Of a DNA stretch of 24,366 bases, positions 1 through 7,482 are shown one piece after another (the first letter of the stretch is position 1; each line of letters starts with the position of its first letter). The stretch covers positions 1-24,366 of the forward strand of contig CAKQDG010000025.1 in NCBI GenBank assembly GCA_934219025.1, in the 5' to 3' direction. Under the pieces are notes generated by a model. That model ran no database searches. It was not told the DNA's origin and saw only the letters and a program-made list of their open reading frames with translations. Origin of the DNA: an uncultured Prevotella sp. (GTDB lineage Bacteria > Bacteroidota > Bacteroidia > Bacteroidales > Bacteroidaceae). Position numbers and translations under genes: made by a program.

Positions 1-228
1 AGATAAGCTGCATCTCGGGATAAGAAATGAATAGAATTCATTTCGTTCTCCTCTCGATTTGCATTATCTTTGCATAAGATAAGCTGCATCTCGGGATAAG
101 AAATGAATAGAATTCATTTCGTTCTCCTCTCGATTTGCATTACCTTTGCATAAGATAAGCTGCATCTCGGGATAAGAAATGAATAGAATTCATTTCGTTC
201 TCCTCTCGATTTGCATTATCTTTGCATA
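1..228 (+). repeat. Tandem array of three 76-bp palindromic promoter-bearing repeats (locus A)
   Basis: Three head-to-tail copies start at 1, 77 and 153. The only differences I see are single bases, such as position 143 (C where the other copies have T). Each unit opens with AGATAAGCTGCATCTCGG and closes with CTCGATTTGCATTATC followed by TTTGCATA. The core is an inverted repeat, GAAATGAAT-AGA-ATTCATTTC, and the outer arms also pair imperfectly (GATAAGCTGCATCTCG against GATAATGCAAATCGAG), so one whole unit can fold as a long hairpin. Each unit carries a -7 type box TAnnTTTG (65-72, 141-148, 217-224). The window begins exactly at a unit boundary, so more copies may lie to the left. The same ends recur at 2286 and 24230 with different cores. 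I infer a mobile or amplifying palindromic repeat family; its name and mechanism are unknown to me. Confidence 0.9.
217..224 (+). promoter_or_regulatory. -7 promoter box of the TetR-type gene, inside the last repeat unit
   Basis: TATCTTTG matches the Bacteroidetes -7 consensus TAnnTTTG exactly. Transcription would start near 229-232, about 33 bases before the ATG at 264. There is no good TTG at the usual -33 spacing; the closest is TTTCG about 20 bases upstream. The identical boxes at 65-72 and 141-148 could act as extra upstream promoters. Confidence 0.55.
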
Positions 229-263
229 ACAAATACTTCACATCAGGAAAAATCTATCTTCGT

Positions 264-902
264 ATGGACGGAAATGAGAAATTGACAGATTCATTACACA
301 GACAAGAGCTAAAATTTAGAATTTACCGCTCTGCCATGCCTATGTTCAAGCAGAAAGGCATAAAGGCCGTACGCATGGACGACATTGCCTCTCATCTGTC
401 AATATCAAAACGCACCTTATATGAATTATATGCCAATAAGGAGGATTTGCTGCTTGAATGTGTCAAGCAAGATTCTGATAATTTCATGAAGCGTCTTCAA
501 GACTATGCAATGGGCGCAGAGAATGAACTGGATATAGTCGTAACATTCTTCAGAATGAAATTTGCAGATCTTGACAGTCTTAATCCTTTGTTTCTTTCAG
601 AACTGAAGAAATATAATAAGGTGATGGAATTTTTCCGTATGCGACATGAGGAACAACAGAAGAGTTCAAATGACTTTATTAAGAAATGTATAGAAAACGG
701 ATTCTTCGTGCCAAACATAAAGTATTCGGCAGTATATGATTTCTCTGAAGAAATAATGTCGTCTGGCATTATTCCTCATTTGCTTGACAATTATTCCTTA
801 CGGGATATTTTCTACAATTACTTTATTATCATGCTTCGTGGACTGTGTACAGAAAAAGGCTTGTCTTTGCTTGATTTATATCTGAAGAAAAGCCCTCTTT
901 GA
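264..902 (+). CDS. TetR/AcrR-family transcriptional regulator
   Basis: A 212-residue DNA-binding repressor-type protein. The N-terminal 65 residues have the TetR helix-turn-helix pattern: a helix ending MFKQKGIKAVRMDDIA, then the recognition segment SISKRTLYELYANKEDLLL (residues about 37-63). The C-terminal two thirds is helical and, as usual in this family, gives no ligand clue. I chose ATG 264 because the upstream in-frame start is a TTG at 222 that lies inside the -7 promoter box and cannot be translated from that promoter. The gene sits directly behind repeat array A and converges on the lytic transglycosylase. No efflux or enzyme target is adjacent, so its regulon cannot be inferred. Family assignment is firm; ligand and targets are unknown. 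Confidence 0.88.
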   Translation: MDGNEKLTDSLHRQELKFRIYRSAMPMFKQKGIKAVRMDDIASHLSISKRTLYELYANKEDLLLECVKQDSDNFMKRLQDYAMGAENELDIVVTFFRMKFADLDSLNPLFLSELKKYNKVMEFFRMRHEEQQKSSNDFIKKCIENGFFVPNIKYSAVYDFSEEIMSSGIIPHLLDNYSLRDIFYNYFIIMLRGLCTEKGLSLLDLYLKKSPL

Positions 903-931
903 CACAGCTAAATCCTTTGAACACCAGTATC

Positions 932-954
932 TGCCACTCTCGGCAACATTTTTT
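932..954 (+). terminator. Possible weak terminator after the TetR-type gene
   Basis: TGCC-ACTCTC-GGCA forms a 4-bp stem followed by ACATTTTTT in the 50-bp gap between two convergent genes. The stem is short, so this is only a candidate; the T-run overlaps the stop of the opposing gene. Confidence 0.3.
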
Positions 955-2182
955 ATATATGATATTTATAACGCTTTGTTGCTCTTTGCGGTGTCATCCC
1001 ATCTGGAGAGAACGGCATTGGTGAACTTTCGTCCACCGACTTTCCCGTATATCTCACTCCGCCATATTGTGAATATCTCTGACGGATACGATCAACATAG
1101 TCTACTGTCTCTGAACCGCGCATATAGCCGTTTTTCACCACCGGGTCATTATAATATTCCGGCTGTTGCAGGCGAAGTATCCATGGTGCCACATGCGACC
1201 AGCGATGTGGATTCCCTCCATTCTTCCTTGTCAAAGCCATTGCGTCCTTGATATGATTCGCCCCTCCGTTATAGCTTGCCAGCACAAAGCATTGACGGTC
1301 AGAAGCTGACGGGACTTCACGAAATTTGCCAGACAGTTCTGCTAAAAACCTCACTGCCGATTCTATACTACGCTCGGGGTTGAACATTTCGCTGCGGGGC
1401 AATCCCAAATGGTCTGCTGTCGAGGGCATAATCTGCATAAGTCCGCATGCACCCGCCCATGATCTCGCATTGGGATCAAAACACGACTCCTGATAGCATT
1501 GTGCAGCAAGCAGGCGCCAGTCCCATCTTGCAAGTGGAGCATATCTCCGGAACAAGTCGTCGTATTTTGAAATCACCCCTTCTGCCCTGTCAAGAAACGG
1601 TGCATATACATGTCTTTTCACGCTGCGTGAAGAAAAGAGAAAACGTTCTTCCTTTTTGATATCCACCAAGAATTGCGGTTTGTACCATCCGTCAATTTCC
1701 TTTGCAAGATTATGGTTTCCTGAAGCAACTGCCCATTGAGCCTTGCCGTTGTCAGACTTTGCCCCACATGGAATCAGTTTGTTTCTGCTGGCAATTTCTT
1801 TAGGAAGCATATACATTATCAAGTCTGCATCACCGGCCATCAGCCTCCGTGTCATTTCTGCTGTATCTTTACACACTTCTACACGAAGGGAAACTCCCAG
1901 CTTCTGGGCAAATTTCTCGCATAGCAGGTATTGAGTTCCCATTCCGTGGCCGTGATAGTCAAAATAAGATTCCGGTCCACTCATCGTTAGCACAATCAAT
2001 TCTCCCCCATCCACAATATCTTCTACAGACAAAACGGTTTTGCTCTGCGAGGCATCACTTGATGCTGTATCGCCTACAACTTCGCCCCATGGCGTTACCG
2101 AATAGTCCTTTTTCCTGTCAGTACACGACAGGAAAAGTATTAAAAAGAAACTTACAAGAGAAATGATGATTTTTCTAAACAT
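953..2182 (-). CDS. mltF: MltF-like membrane-bound lytic murein transglycosylase (lipoprotein)
   Basis: A 409-residue lipoprotein that should cleave peptidoglycan glycan strands non-hydrolytically at the outer membrane. Residues 1-20 form a signal peptide with lipobox LFLSC (Cys20). Residues about 55-170 resemble a family 3 solute-binding domain, the regulatory half of MltF; it looks shorter than in E. coli MltF (518 aa in total). Residues about 212-375 are the SLT/GH23 catalytic domain, with the catalytic Glu232 in QESCFDPNA, then GLMQIMPSTA, ASYNGGANHI and YVDRIRQRY. I prefer the Met at 2182 over an upstream one at 2209 because the signal peptide starts cleanly there. Transcription probably begins at the TATCTTTG box on the minus strand (2234-2241). 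The gene is divergent from hisG. Confidence 0.88.
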   Translation of the reverse strand: MFRKIIISLVSFFLILFLSCTDRKKDYSVTPWGEVVGDTASSDASQSKTVLSVEDIVDGGELIVLTMSGPESYFDYHGHGMGTQYLLCEKFAQKLGVSLRVEVCKDTAEMTRRLMAGDADLIMYMLPKEIASRNKLIPCGAKSDNGKAQWAVASGNHNLAKEIDGWYKPQFLVDIKKEERFLFSSRSVKRHVYAPFLDRAEGVISKYDDLFRRYAPLARWDWRLLAAQCYQESCFDPNARSWAGACGLMQIMPSTADHLGLPRSEMFNPERSIESAVRFLAELSGKFREVPSASDRQCFVLASYNGGANHIKDAMALTRKNGGNPHRWSHVAPWILRLQQPEYYNDPVVKNGYMRGSETVDYVDRIRQRYSQYGGVRYTGKSVDESSPMPFSPDGMTPQRATKRYKYHI

Positions 2183-2233
2183 ATTTATGCAGAATTTGTT
2201 TGGATGCAATCTTATTATCTATTTTATAACATA

Positions 2234-2241
2234 CAAAGATA
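2234..2241 (-). promoter_or_regulatory. -7 box upstream of the mltF-like gene
   Basis: On the minus strand this reads TATCTTTG, an exact TAnnTTTG match, about 52 bases before the start codon. I see no convincing -33 TTG at 18-21 bp, so the support is one-sided. Confidence 0.5.
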
Positions 2242-2285
2242 CATCTTTTCTTGCAGATAAAAACTAAATTAAGTATTTTTGCATA

Positions 2286-2360
2286 AGATAAGCTGCATCT
2301 CGGCAATAAATCCAAACAAGTTTGGCTTATATTGCTCTCGATTTGCATTATCTTTGCATA
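2286..2360 (+). repeat. Single 75-bp palindromic promoter-bearing repeat (locus B)
   Basis: This unit has the same ends as the array at 1-228 (AGATAAGCTGCATCTCGG at the left, CTCGATTTGCATTATC plus TTTGCATA at the right) but a different core: GCAATAAATCCAAAC-AA-GTTTGGCTTATATTGC as two halves, an imperfect inverted repeat. It is preceded by TATTTTTG (2274-2281) and ends in TATCTTTG (2349-2356), so one unit lies between two -7 type boxes exactly 75 bases apart. It occupies most of the promoter region of the histidine cluster. Confidence 0.85.
2349..2356 (+). promoter_or_regulatory. -7 promoter box of the his cluster, inside the repeat
   Basis: TATCTTTG is an exact TAnnTTTG match 32 bases before the hisG ATG; the expected start is about 2361-2364. 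A second box, TATTTTTG at 2274-2281, lies just before the repeat. If the repeat was inserted, that may be the original promoter. No ideal -33 TTG is present for the downstream box. Confidence 0.55.
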
Positions 2361-2388
2361 AATTAGAATACAACAAAAATAGTATGTT

Positions 2389-3240
2389 ATGATAAGAATT
2401 GCAGTACAGTCAAAAGGACGCCTTGCTGACGACACAATGAATCTTCTGGAAGAATCAGACATTAAGGTAAATGCAAAAAGAAGAACATTGCTGGTACAGG
2501 CATCAAATTTCCCGATAGAGATTCTTTATTTGCGCGACGACGACATTCCTCAAAGTGTTGCCACTGGAGTTGCAGATATCGGCATCGTGGGAGAAAATGA
2601 ATATGAAGAAAGGGGTGGCGGCGCAGAAGTCGTGACACGACTGGGATTCAGCAAATGCAGATTGTCGCTTGCCATTCCAAAAACGGAACATTATGCCGGA
2701 CTTGAATGGTTTAACGGAAAAAAAATTGCTACATCTTATCCGAACATACTGAAACGTTTTCTTGACGAGAGAGGCATCTCTGCCGAAATTCATGTCATAA
2801 CGGGAAGTGTTGAAATCAGTCCCGGCATAGGATTGGCTGATGCTATTTTTGATATAGTGAGCAGTGGTTCAACTCTGGTCAGCAATAATCTGAAGGAGGT
2901 GGAAATTGTTATGAAAAGCGAGGCATTGCTCATTGCCAACAACGAGCTTACTGAAGAAAAGCGCAATATCCTCGAACAAATCCTTTTCCGCTTTAAAGCC
3001 GTAATTAATGCTGTTGACAAGAAATACGTAAGAATGAATGTTCCAAAGGCAAACATACAAGACATCATAAATGTTTTGCCTGGACTAAAAAGTCCCACGG
3101 TAATACCTCTTGCCGACAGCGAATGGTGCTCAATACACACCGTTCTTGACGAAAAACGATTTTGGGAAATTATCGGAAAGCTGAAAGAACTTGGTGCACA
3201 GGGTATACTTGTTACGCCAATAGAAAAAATGATTCTATAA
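2389..3240 (+). CDS. hisG: ATP phosphoribosyltransferase (long form)
   Basis: Catalyses the first step of histidine synthesis, joining PRPP to ATP; cytoplasmic. At 283 residues it is the long HisG form, with its own C-terminal histidine-sensing domain (about 210-283, ending ELGAQGILVTPIEKMIL), so it should not need HisZ. Visible family motifs are GRLADDT near the N-terminus, VATGVADIGIVGEN (57-70), KKIATSYPN (111-119) and the PRPP-binding region SPGIGLADAIFDIVSSGSTL (144-163). It is first in a cluster with hisD (21-bp gap) and hisC. I see no classical His attenuator peptide in the leader. Feedback inhibition by histidine is family knowledge, not seen here. Confidence 0.97.
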   Translation: MIRIAVQSKGRLADDTMNLLEESDIKVNAKRRTLLVQASNFPIEILYLRDDDIPQSVATGVADIGIVGENEYEERGGGAEVVTRLGFSKCRLSLAIPKTEHYAGLEWFNGKKIATSYPNILKRFLDERGISAEIHVITGSVEISPGIGLADAIFDIVSSGSTLVSNNLKEVEIVMKSEALLIANNELTEEKRNILEQILFRFKAVINAVDKKYVRMNVPKANIQDIINVLPGLKSPTVIPLADSEWCSIHTVLDEKRFWEIIGKLKELGAQGILVTPIEKMIL

Positions 3241-3261
3241 TCAATTATAAACATTCTGACT

Positions 3262-4554
3262 ATGAACGTTATAGAATATCCAGACAAAGCCATATGGAGC
3301 GACATAACAAAGCGCCCGCAAATAGATCTCACAAAGCTTAGTGAGACTGTTAAGAACGTGCTTTCAGACGTAAAGACTCGTGGTGACAATGCTGTTAAGG
3401 ATTATGAACTGAAATTTGACCACGCCGCTATAAACAATCTTCGTGTCAGCGAAAATGAGATTGAGGAGGCTCTGATGCATACAGACGACAGACTGCTGGA
3501 TGCTATCAAACTGGCACACGACAATATTGCAAAATTTCATAAAGCACAAAGTTTCAAAGGCATTGAGGTTGAAACACAACCTGGAGTTACCTGTATGCAG
3601 CGTAGCGTACCTATCGGAAACGTGGGCTTGTATATTCCAGGCGGCACAGCTCCGCTTTTCTCTACGGTGCTGATGCTTGCCACTCCTGCAAGGATTGCAG
3701 GCTGCAAAAGGATTGTAATGTGTACACCCCCTGACAAGGATGGCAATATAAATAGAGCAGTACTTGCTGCAGCAAGCGTTGCCGGAGTGCACGAAATATA
3801 TAAAATCGGTGGAGTTCAAGCCATTGGAGCAATGGCATACGGAACTGAGTCTATAGAAAAGGTTGACAAGATTTTTGGTCCAGGCAACCAATTTGTCATG
3901 GCTGCAAAACAGGAGGTCAGTCTGCATGATGTTGCAATAGATATGCCGGCAGGCCCGTCGGAAGTTTGTGTAATAGCCGATGAAACGGCTCGTCCTGACT
4001 TTATTGCAGCCGACATGCTGTCGCAAGCAGAACACGGCACAGACTCACAGGCAATGCTTATTACTACCTCTAAAAAAATTCTTGATGAAGTCAAGAATGA
4101 AGTTCTCGTACAACTTGAAAGCCTTCCAAGAAAAGATTTTGCAGCAAAATCATTACTCTCAAGCAAATTGATTCTTGTCAGAAATACAGACGAAGCAATT
4201 AGTCTTTCAAACGTGTATGCTCCTGAACACTTGATTATTGCAACGAAGGATTACGAAGAGCTAAGCCATAAAGTAACCAATGCCGGCAGCGTGTTCCTGG
4301 GAAATTATGCCTGTGAAAGTGCCGGGGACTATGCAAGCGGAACAAACCATACTCTTCCTACACACGGATATGCAAAAGCCTATAGCGGTGTTAATGTCGA
4401 CAGTTTCTGCAGAAAAATAACTTTCCAGCAGATTACGCCTGAAGGAATAATGAATATTGGACAAGCTGTTGAAATAATGGCAGAAAACGAGTCGCTTGAA
4501 GCGCATAAAAGGGCTATGACAATAAGAATTGAATATATAGAAAACAACAAATGA
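3262..4554 (+). CDS. hisD: Histidinol dehydrogenase
   Basis: Catalyses the last two steps of histidine synthesis, the NAD-dependent oxidation of histidinol to histidine; a zinc enzyme of about 430 residues, full length here. Zinc ligands are visible as Gln255 and His258 in [11 protein letters not shown], Asp356 in GDYASGTNH, and His415 in EAHKRA. The catalytic Glu322-His323 pair is in YAPEHLI. The NAD-binding region includes [13 protein letters not shown] (116-128) and [10 protein letters not shown]. Its stop codon overlaps the hisC start by four bases (ATGA), which indicates translational coupling. Confidence 0.97.
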   Translation: MNVIEYPDKAIWSDITKRPQIDLTKLSETVKNVLSDVKTRGDNAVKDYELKFDHAAINNLRVSENEIEEALMHTDDRLLDAIKLAHDNIAKFHKAQSFKGIEVETQPGVTCMQRSVPIGNVGLYIPGGTAPLFSTVLMLATPARIAGCKRIVMCTPPDKDGNINRAVLAAASVAGVHEIYKIGGVQAIGAMAYGTESIEKVDKIFGPGNQFVMAAKQEVSLHDVAIDMPAGPSEVCVIADETARPDFIAADMLSQAEHGTDSQAMLITTSKKILDEVKNEVLVQLESLPRKDFAAKSLLSSKLILVRNTDEAISLSNVYAPEHLIIATKDYEELSHKVTNAGSVFLGNYACESAGDYASGTNHTLPTHGYAKAYSGVNVDSFCRKITFQQITPEGIMNIGQAVEIMAENESLEAHKRAMTIRIEYIENNK

Positions 4555-5588
4555 AAGATTTGCAACTGCTTCTACGCAAAAACATCCTGAAGCTGAAACC
4601 ATATAGTTGTGCAAGGGATGAATATAAAGGCGGAAACGCAAGGATATTCCTTGACGCAAACGAAAATCCCTACAATTCGCCGCTTAACCGCTACCCTGAC
4701 CCTATGCAGGAAGATTTGAAAAAAAAGATATCTCCAGTCAAAAGGGTTTACCCGGAATGTATCTTCCTGGGCAATGGTTCTGATGAAGCTATTGATCTTG
4801 TGTACAGATGCTTTGCAGAACCGCGGATAGACAATGTTGTGGCCATTGAGCCGACATACGGCATGTATAGAGTATGTGCCGACGTAAATGACGTGGAATA
4901 CCGCACGGTGGAACTTGACGAAAATTTTCAGATTTCTGCCGAAAAAATACTTTCTGCATGCGATGACAAAACAAAGGTGATATGGCTTTGTTCTCCCAAC
5001 AACCCCACGGGAAATAACCTTGACAGAGAAGAAGTCATAAAGGTTATAAATAGTTTTGACGGCATCGTCGTTGTTGACGAAGCTTATTCTGACTTTTCCC
5101 GTCAGCAGCCTTTAAGACAGGAACTGCACAAGTATCCTAACCTTATTATTCTTAACACTTTCAGTAAGGCATGGGGAAGCGCCGCTGTACGGGTTGGAAT
5201 GGCATTTGCCCAACCTGACATAATCAATGTGTTCAACAAAGTGAAATACCCCTACAATGTCAGTCTGCTTGCACAGGAAGCAATAAGCCAGATGCTTGAC
5301 AAAAAATACGAAGTAGAGAAATGGATCAACATATTGCTTATGGAGAGAGAGAGAATGATTGAGTCATTCAAATTGCTCCCTACATGTATTAAGGTATACC
5401 CTACCGACGCGAATTTTTTCCTTGCAAAGATGACCGATGCCAATCTGATATACAGGTATCTCATGCAGAACGGAATAATTGTACGAAACAGAACAAACGT
5501 AACATTATGCAATGAATGTCTGCGTGTAACAGTTGGAAGTAAAGCTGAGAATAGCGAGTTGCTTTCTGTTCTCAGGCAATATAAATAA
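4551..5588 (+). CDS. hisC: Histidinol-phosphate aminotransferase
   Basis: A PLP-dependent class I/II aminotransferase that converts imidazole-acetol phosphate to histidinol phosphate with glutamate. It has 345 residues, normal for HisC. The cofactor lysine is Lys206 in [15 protein letters not shown], the pyridine-nitrogen Asp is Asp176 in [10 protein letters not shown], and SPNNPTG lies at 148-154. The N-terminal [18 protein letters not shown] is the usual HisC signature. It starts within the hisD stop codon. No hisB follows; an 18-bp gap leads instead to a small membrane protein. Confidence 0.96.
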   Translation: MKDLQLLLRKNILKLKPYSCARDEYKGGNARIFLDANENPYNSPLNRYPDPMQEDLKKKISPVKRVYPECIFLGNGSDEAIDLVYRCFAEPRIDNVVAIEPTYGMYRVCADVNDVEYRTVELDENFQISAEKILSACDDKTKVIWLCSPNNPTGNNLDREEVIKVINSFDGIVVVDEAYSDFSRQQPLRQELHKYPNLIILNTFSKAWGSAAVRVGMAFAQPDIINVFNKVKYPYNVSLLAQEAISQMLDKKYEVEKWINILLMERERMIESFKLLPTCIKVYPTDANFFLAKMTDANLIYRYLMQNGIIVRNRTNVTLCNECLRVTVGSKAENSELLSVLRQYK

Positions 5589-5606
5589 ATCCATAAAAAA
5601 TACGAA

Positions 5607-5921
5607 ATGCATTTTATAGGTATAAAAATAGCGATATCTTCTTTTCTCATAATAGGAATGTTTCATCCTATTGTTATAAAGACGGAATATTATACAGGAG
5701 TAAAATTTTGGTGGGTATTTCTGCTCTTGGGATTGGCATGCCTTACTGGAGCCTTGTTCGTTTCCGACACATATTCTTCGGCCTTGCTCGGCGTCATAGG
5801 TGCATCATTCATATGGTCAATCGGTGAACTTTTCGAACAGAGGGAAAGGGTAAGGAAAGGATGGTTCCCGATGAATCCGAAACGTAAACTGGAATACGAA
5901 GACAACGACAGGTCTGAATAG
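5607..5921 (+). CDS. DUF4491 family small membrane protein
   Basis: A 104-residue protein of unknown function that I recognise as the Bacteroidetes DUF4491 family (FLIIGMFHPIVIKTEYYTGVKFWWVFL). Three hydrophobic segments are visible, at about residues 4-24, 33-51 and 57-73, followed by a charged cytoplasmic-looking tail (QRERVRKGWFPMNPKRKLEYEDNDRSE in two parts). It follows hisC by 18 bp and is probably co-transcribed with the his genes. A role in histidine metabolism is not supported by anything in its sequence. Confidence 0.85.
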   Translation: MHFIGIKIAISSFLIIGMFHPIVIKTEYYTGVKFWWVFLLLGLACLTGALFVSDTYSSALLGVIGASFIWSIGELFEQRERVRKGWFPMNPKRKLEYEDNDRSE

Positions 5922-5923
5922 AA

Positions 5924-5941
5924 AATTTGTCATGACAAATT
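5924..5941. promoter_or_regulatory. 18-bp perfect palindrome, possible operator
   Basis: AATTTGTCATGACAAATT is its own reverse complement over all 18 bases. It lies in the 56-bp gap between the DUF4491 gene and rlmH, 37 bases before the rlmH start. There is no T-run after it, so it does not look like a terminator, and a loop-free palindrome fits a dimeric regulator site better. No regulator can be assigned. Confidence 0.5.
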
Positions 5942-5977
5942 GTGGTTCCACTTTAACAACATTTCAATAAAAACCAT

Positions 5978-6448
5978 ATGAAAACGAAATTAATTGTTGT
6001 AGGCAAGACAAACGACAAGAATATTATCAAAGGTATCGAGGATTATGTTTCGCGCATAAAACATTACATGCCATTTGACATTCAGGTGATTCCGGAACTT
6101 AAAAACACCAAGAGCCTTTCTGTTGATAATCAAAAAGAAATGGAAGCTGACCAAATTCTGAAAAATATCTCTTCAGCGGATACTCTTGTATTGCTCGATG
6201 AACATGGAACGGAATACAGAAGCATCGAATTTGCAAAATGGATAGAGAGGAAACAGCAAACAGCACGCTCACTTACTTTCGTTGTCGGTGGACCGTATGG
6301 ATTTGCCCAAAAAGTTTATGATCGCGCAGACTCATTGATATCTCTATCGAAAATGACATTTTCGCATCAGATGATTAGACTGTTGTTTGTAGAACAGATT
6401 TACAGGGCATGCACAATTATCAAGGGCGAACCTTATCATCATGAATAA
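5978..6448 (+). CDS. rlmH: 23S rRNA (pseudouridine1915-N3)-methyltransferase RlmH
   Basis: A SPOUT-superfamily enzyme that methylates pseudouridine 1915 in helix 69 of 23S rRNA on assembled 70S ribosomes. It has 156 residues, matching the family length. The SAM-binding knot is visible as LLDEHGTEYRSIEFAKWIE (residues 72-90), FVVGGPYGF (101-109) and the C-terminal LSKMTFSHQMIRLLFVEQIYRA. It ends in the usual EPYHHE-type tail. It is last in the plus-strand gene run and is followed by a strong terminator shared with the convergent ATP synthase operon. Confidence 0.97.
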   Translation: MKTKLIVVGKTNDKNIIKGIEDYVSRIKHYMPFDIQVIPELKNTKSLSVDNQKEMEADQILKNISSADTLVLLDEHGTEYRSIEFAKWIERKQQTARSLTFVVGGPYGFAQKVYDRADSLISLSKMTFSHQMIRLLFVEQIYRACTIIKGEPYHHE

Positions 6449-6474
6449 TCTCTTATCCAGCTAATTGAAAGTAC

Positions 6475-6510
6475 AAAAAAAAGAACCAGATTTCTCCGGT
6501 TCTTTTTTTT
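6475..6510. terminator. Bidirectional rho-independent terminator between rlmH and atpG
   Basis: A 13-bp perfect stem (AAAAAAAAGAACC, 6475-6487, with GGTTCTTTTTTTT, 6498-6510) encloses a 10-base loop. The stem has an A-tract on one side and a T-tract on the other, so it works in both orientations, ending rlmH on the plus strand and the atp operon on the minus strand. Confidence 0.9.
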
Positions 6511-6513
6511 ATT

Positions 6514-7476
6514 CTAATTATTGACGGAACCGCCAACAATATCAAGAAGTTCATTTGTAATGGCCTGCTGACGACTCTTGTTGTATTGCAAGTTAAGCTC
6601 GCGCAATAATTCATCAGCATTGTCAGTAGCTGTCTGCATTGCAACCATACGTGCTGCATGCTCAGAAGCATTACTGTCGAGAAGCGCAGTATATATCATC
6701 AAATGCGCCAATTTCGGAATGAGAGACTGCAAAACAGCATCCATACTCGGTTCAACAATAAAATTGTCATTAAGAGGTTTCGCTGTTTCTATATTCTTTT
6801 TCTCCTCATTTGGATTCTTGCGCAGATATTCCTGCATTTCCGGTGTAACCGTCTTATGGGTAAGATCACGATCATTGTCATGCCCAACAGTAACATTTAC
6901 ATCAAGAGGAAGGAATGTCTTGCGTTGCAGAATCTGTGAACCGGCACTTTTGAAATGATGGTAGATAAGTTCAACATGGTCTATCTCGCCATGAACAAAC
7001 TTCTTTCCCAATTCGTGCGCAATATCGATGCATTGCTTTACATTGGGCTTGTCGGCCAACTCTGTGAAGTCGCCAGCACTCTTCAGTCCCATCTTCTGCA
7101 CCTGTTCGGCAATTTTTCTTCCGATAGGATAAACAATAATTGAATCTTTGTCCAAACCACTTTCCTCAACAGCATGATGCAACATCTTTACAACATTATT
7201 GTTGAAGCCACCACACAAGCTACTGTTGGAGGCATAAACTACAAATGCTGCATGCTTCACAGGACGCACATCACTGAATACGGTATGAGCATCTGCTTCA
7301 CTCGCCAGAAAAGTTCTGAGAATACGCTCCAGCATATTTTCATACGGAAGCATATTTTCTATCATTTGCTGGGCATGATGAAGTTTGGAAGATGCCACCA
7401 TTTTCATGGCACTCGTGATTTTGCGTGTGCTGTTTACAGAAGCAATCCTGCCTTTGATTTCTTTCAGTGACGGCAT
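6514..7476 (-). CDS. atpG: F1 ATP synthase gamma subunit
   Basis: The central rotor stalk that couples c-ring rotation to catalysis in F1. The N-terminus MPSLKEIKGRIASVNSTRK and ITSAMKMVASSKLHHAQ is the conserved rotor helix; the C-terminal helix contains ARMVAMQTATDNADELL and ITNELLDIVGG. It has 320 residues against about 287 in E. coli. Much of the excess is a charged insert in the second half (around RKNPNEEKKNIETAKPLNDN). I chose the ATG at 7476 over a TTG two codons upstream; it lies six bases after the atpA stop. It is last in the operon. Confidence 0.96.
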   Translation of the reverse strand: MPSLKEIKGRIASVNSTRKITSAMKMVASSKLHHAQQMIENMLPYENMLERILRTFLASEADAHTVFSDVRPVKHAAFVVYASNSSLCGGFNNNVVKMLHHAVEESGLDKDSIIVYPIGRKIAEQVQKMGLKSAGDFTELADKPNVKQCIDIAHELGKKFVHGEIDHVELIYHHFKSAGSQILQRKTFLPLDVNVTVGHDNDRDLTHKTVTPEMQEYLRKNPNEEKKNIETAKPLNDNFIVEPSMDAVLQSLIPKLAHLMIYTALLDSNASEHAARMVAMQTATDNADELLRELNLQYNKSRQQAITNELLDIVGGSVNN

Positions 7477-7482
7477 AGGCAA

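Noticed and set aside
1..228. CRISPR-like array
   Set aside because: The 76-bp period has no variable spacers; whole units repeat directly, and no cas genes are present.
222..263. Longer N-terminus for the TetR-type protein from TTG 222
   Set aside because: The TTG is part of the -7 promoter box, so it would precede the transcript.
2175..2462. Minus-strand open frame of 95 codons over the hisG promoter and start
   Set aside because: It is a translation of the repeat unit plus the antisense of hisG (peptide SLSYAKI comes from the repeat), not a protein family.
6449..6513. Small RNA gene between rlmH and atpG
   Set aside because: The only structure is the symmetrical terminator hairpin; no separate promoter is present.
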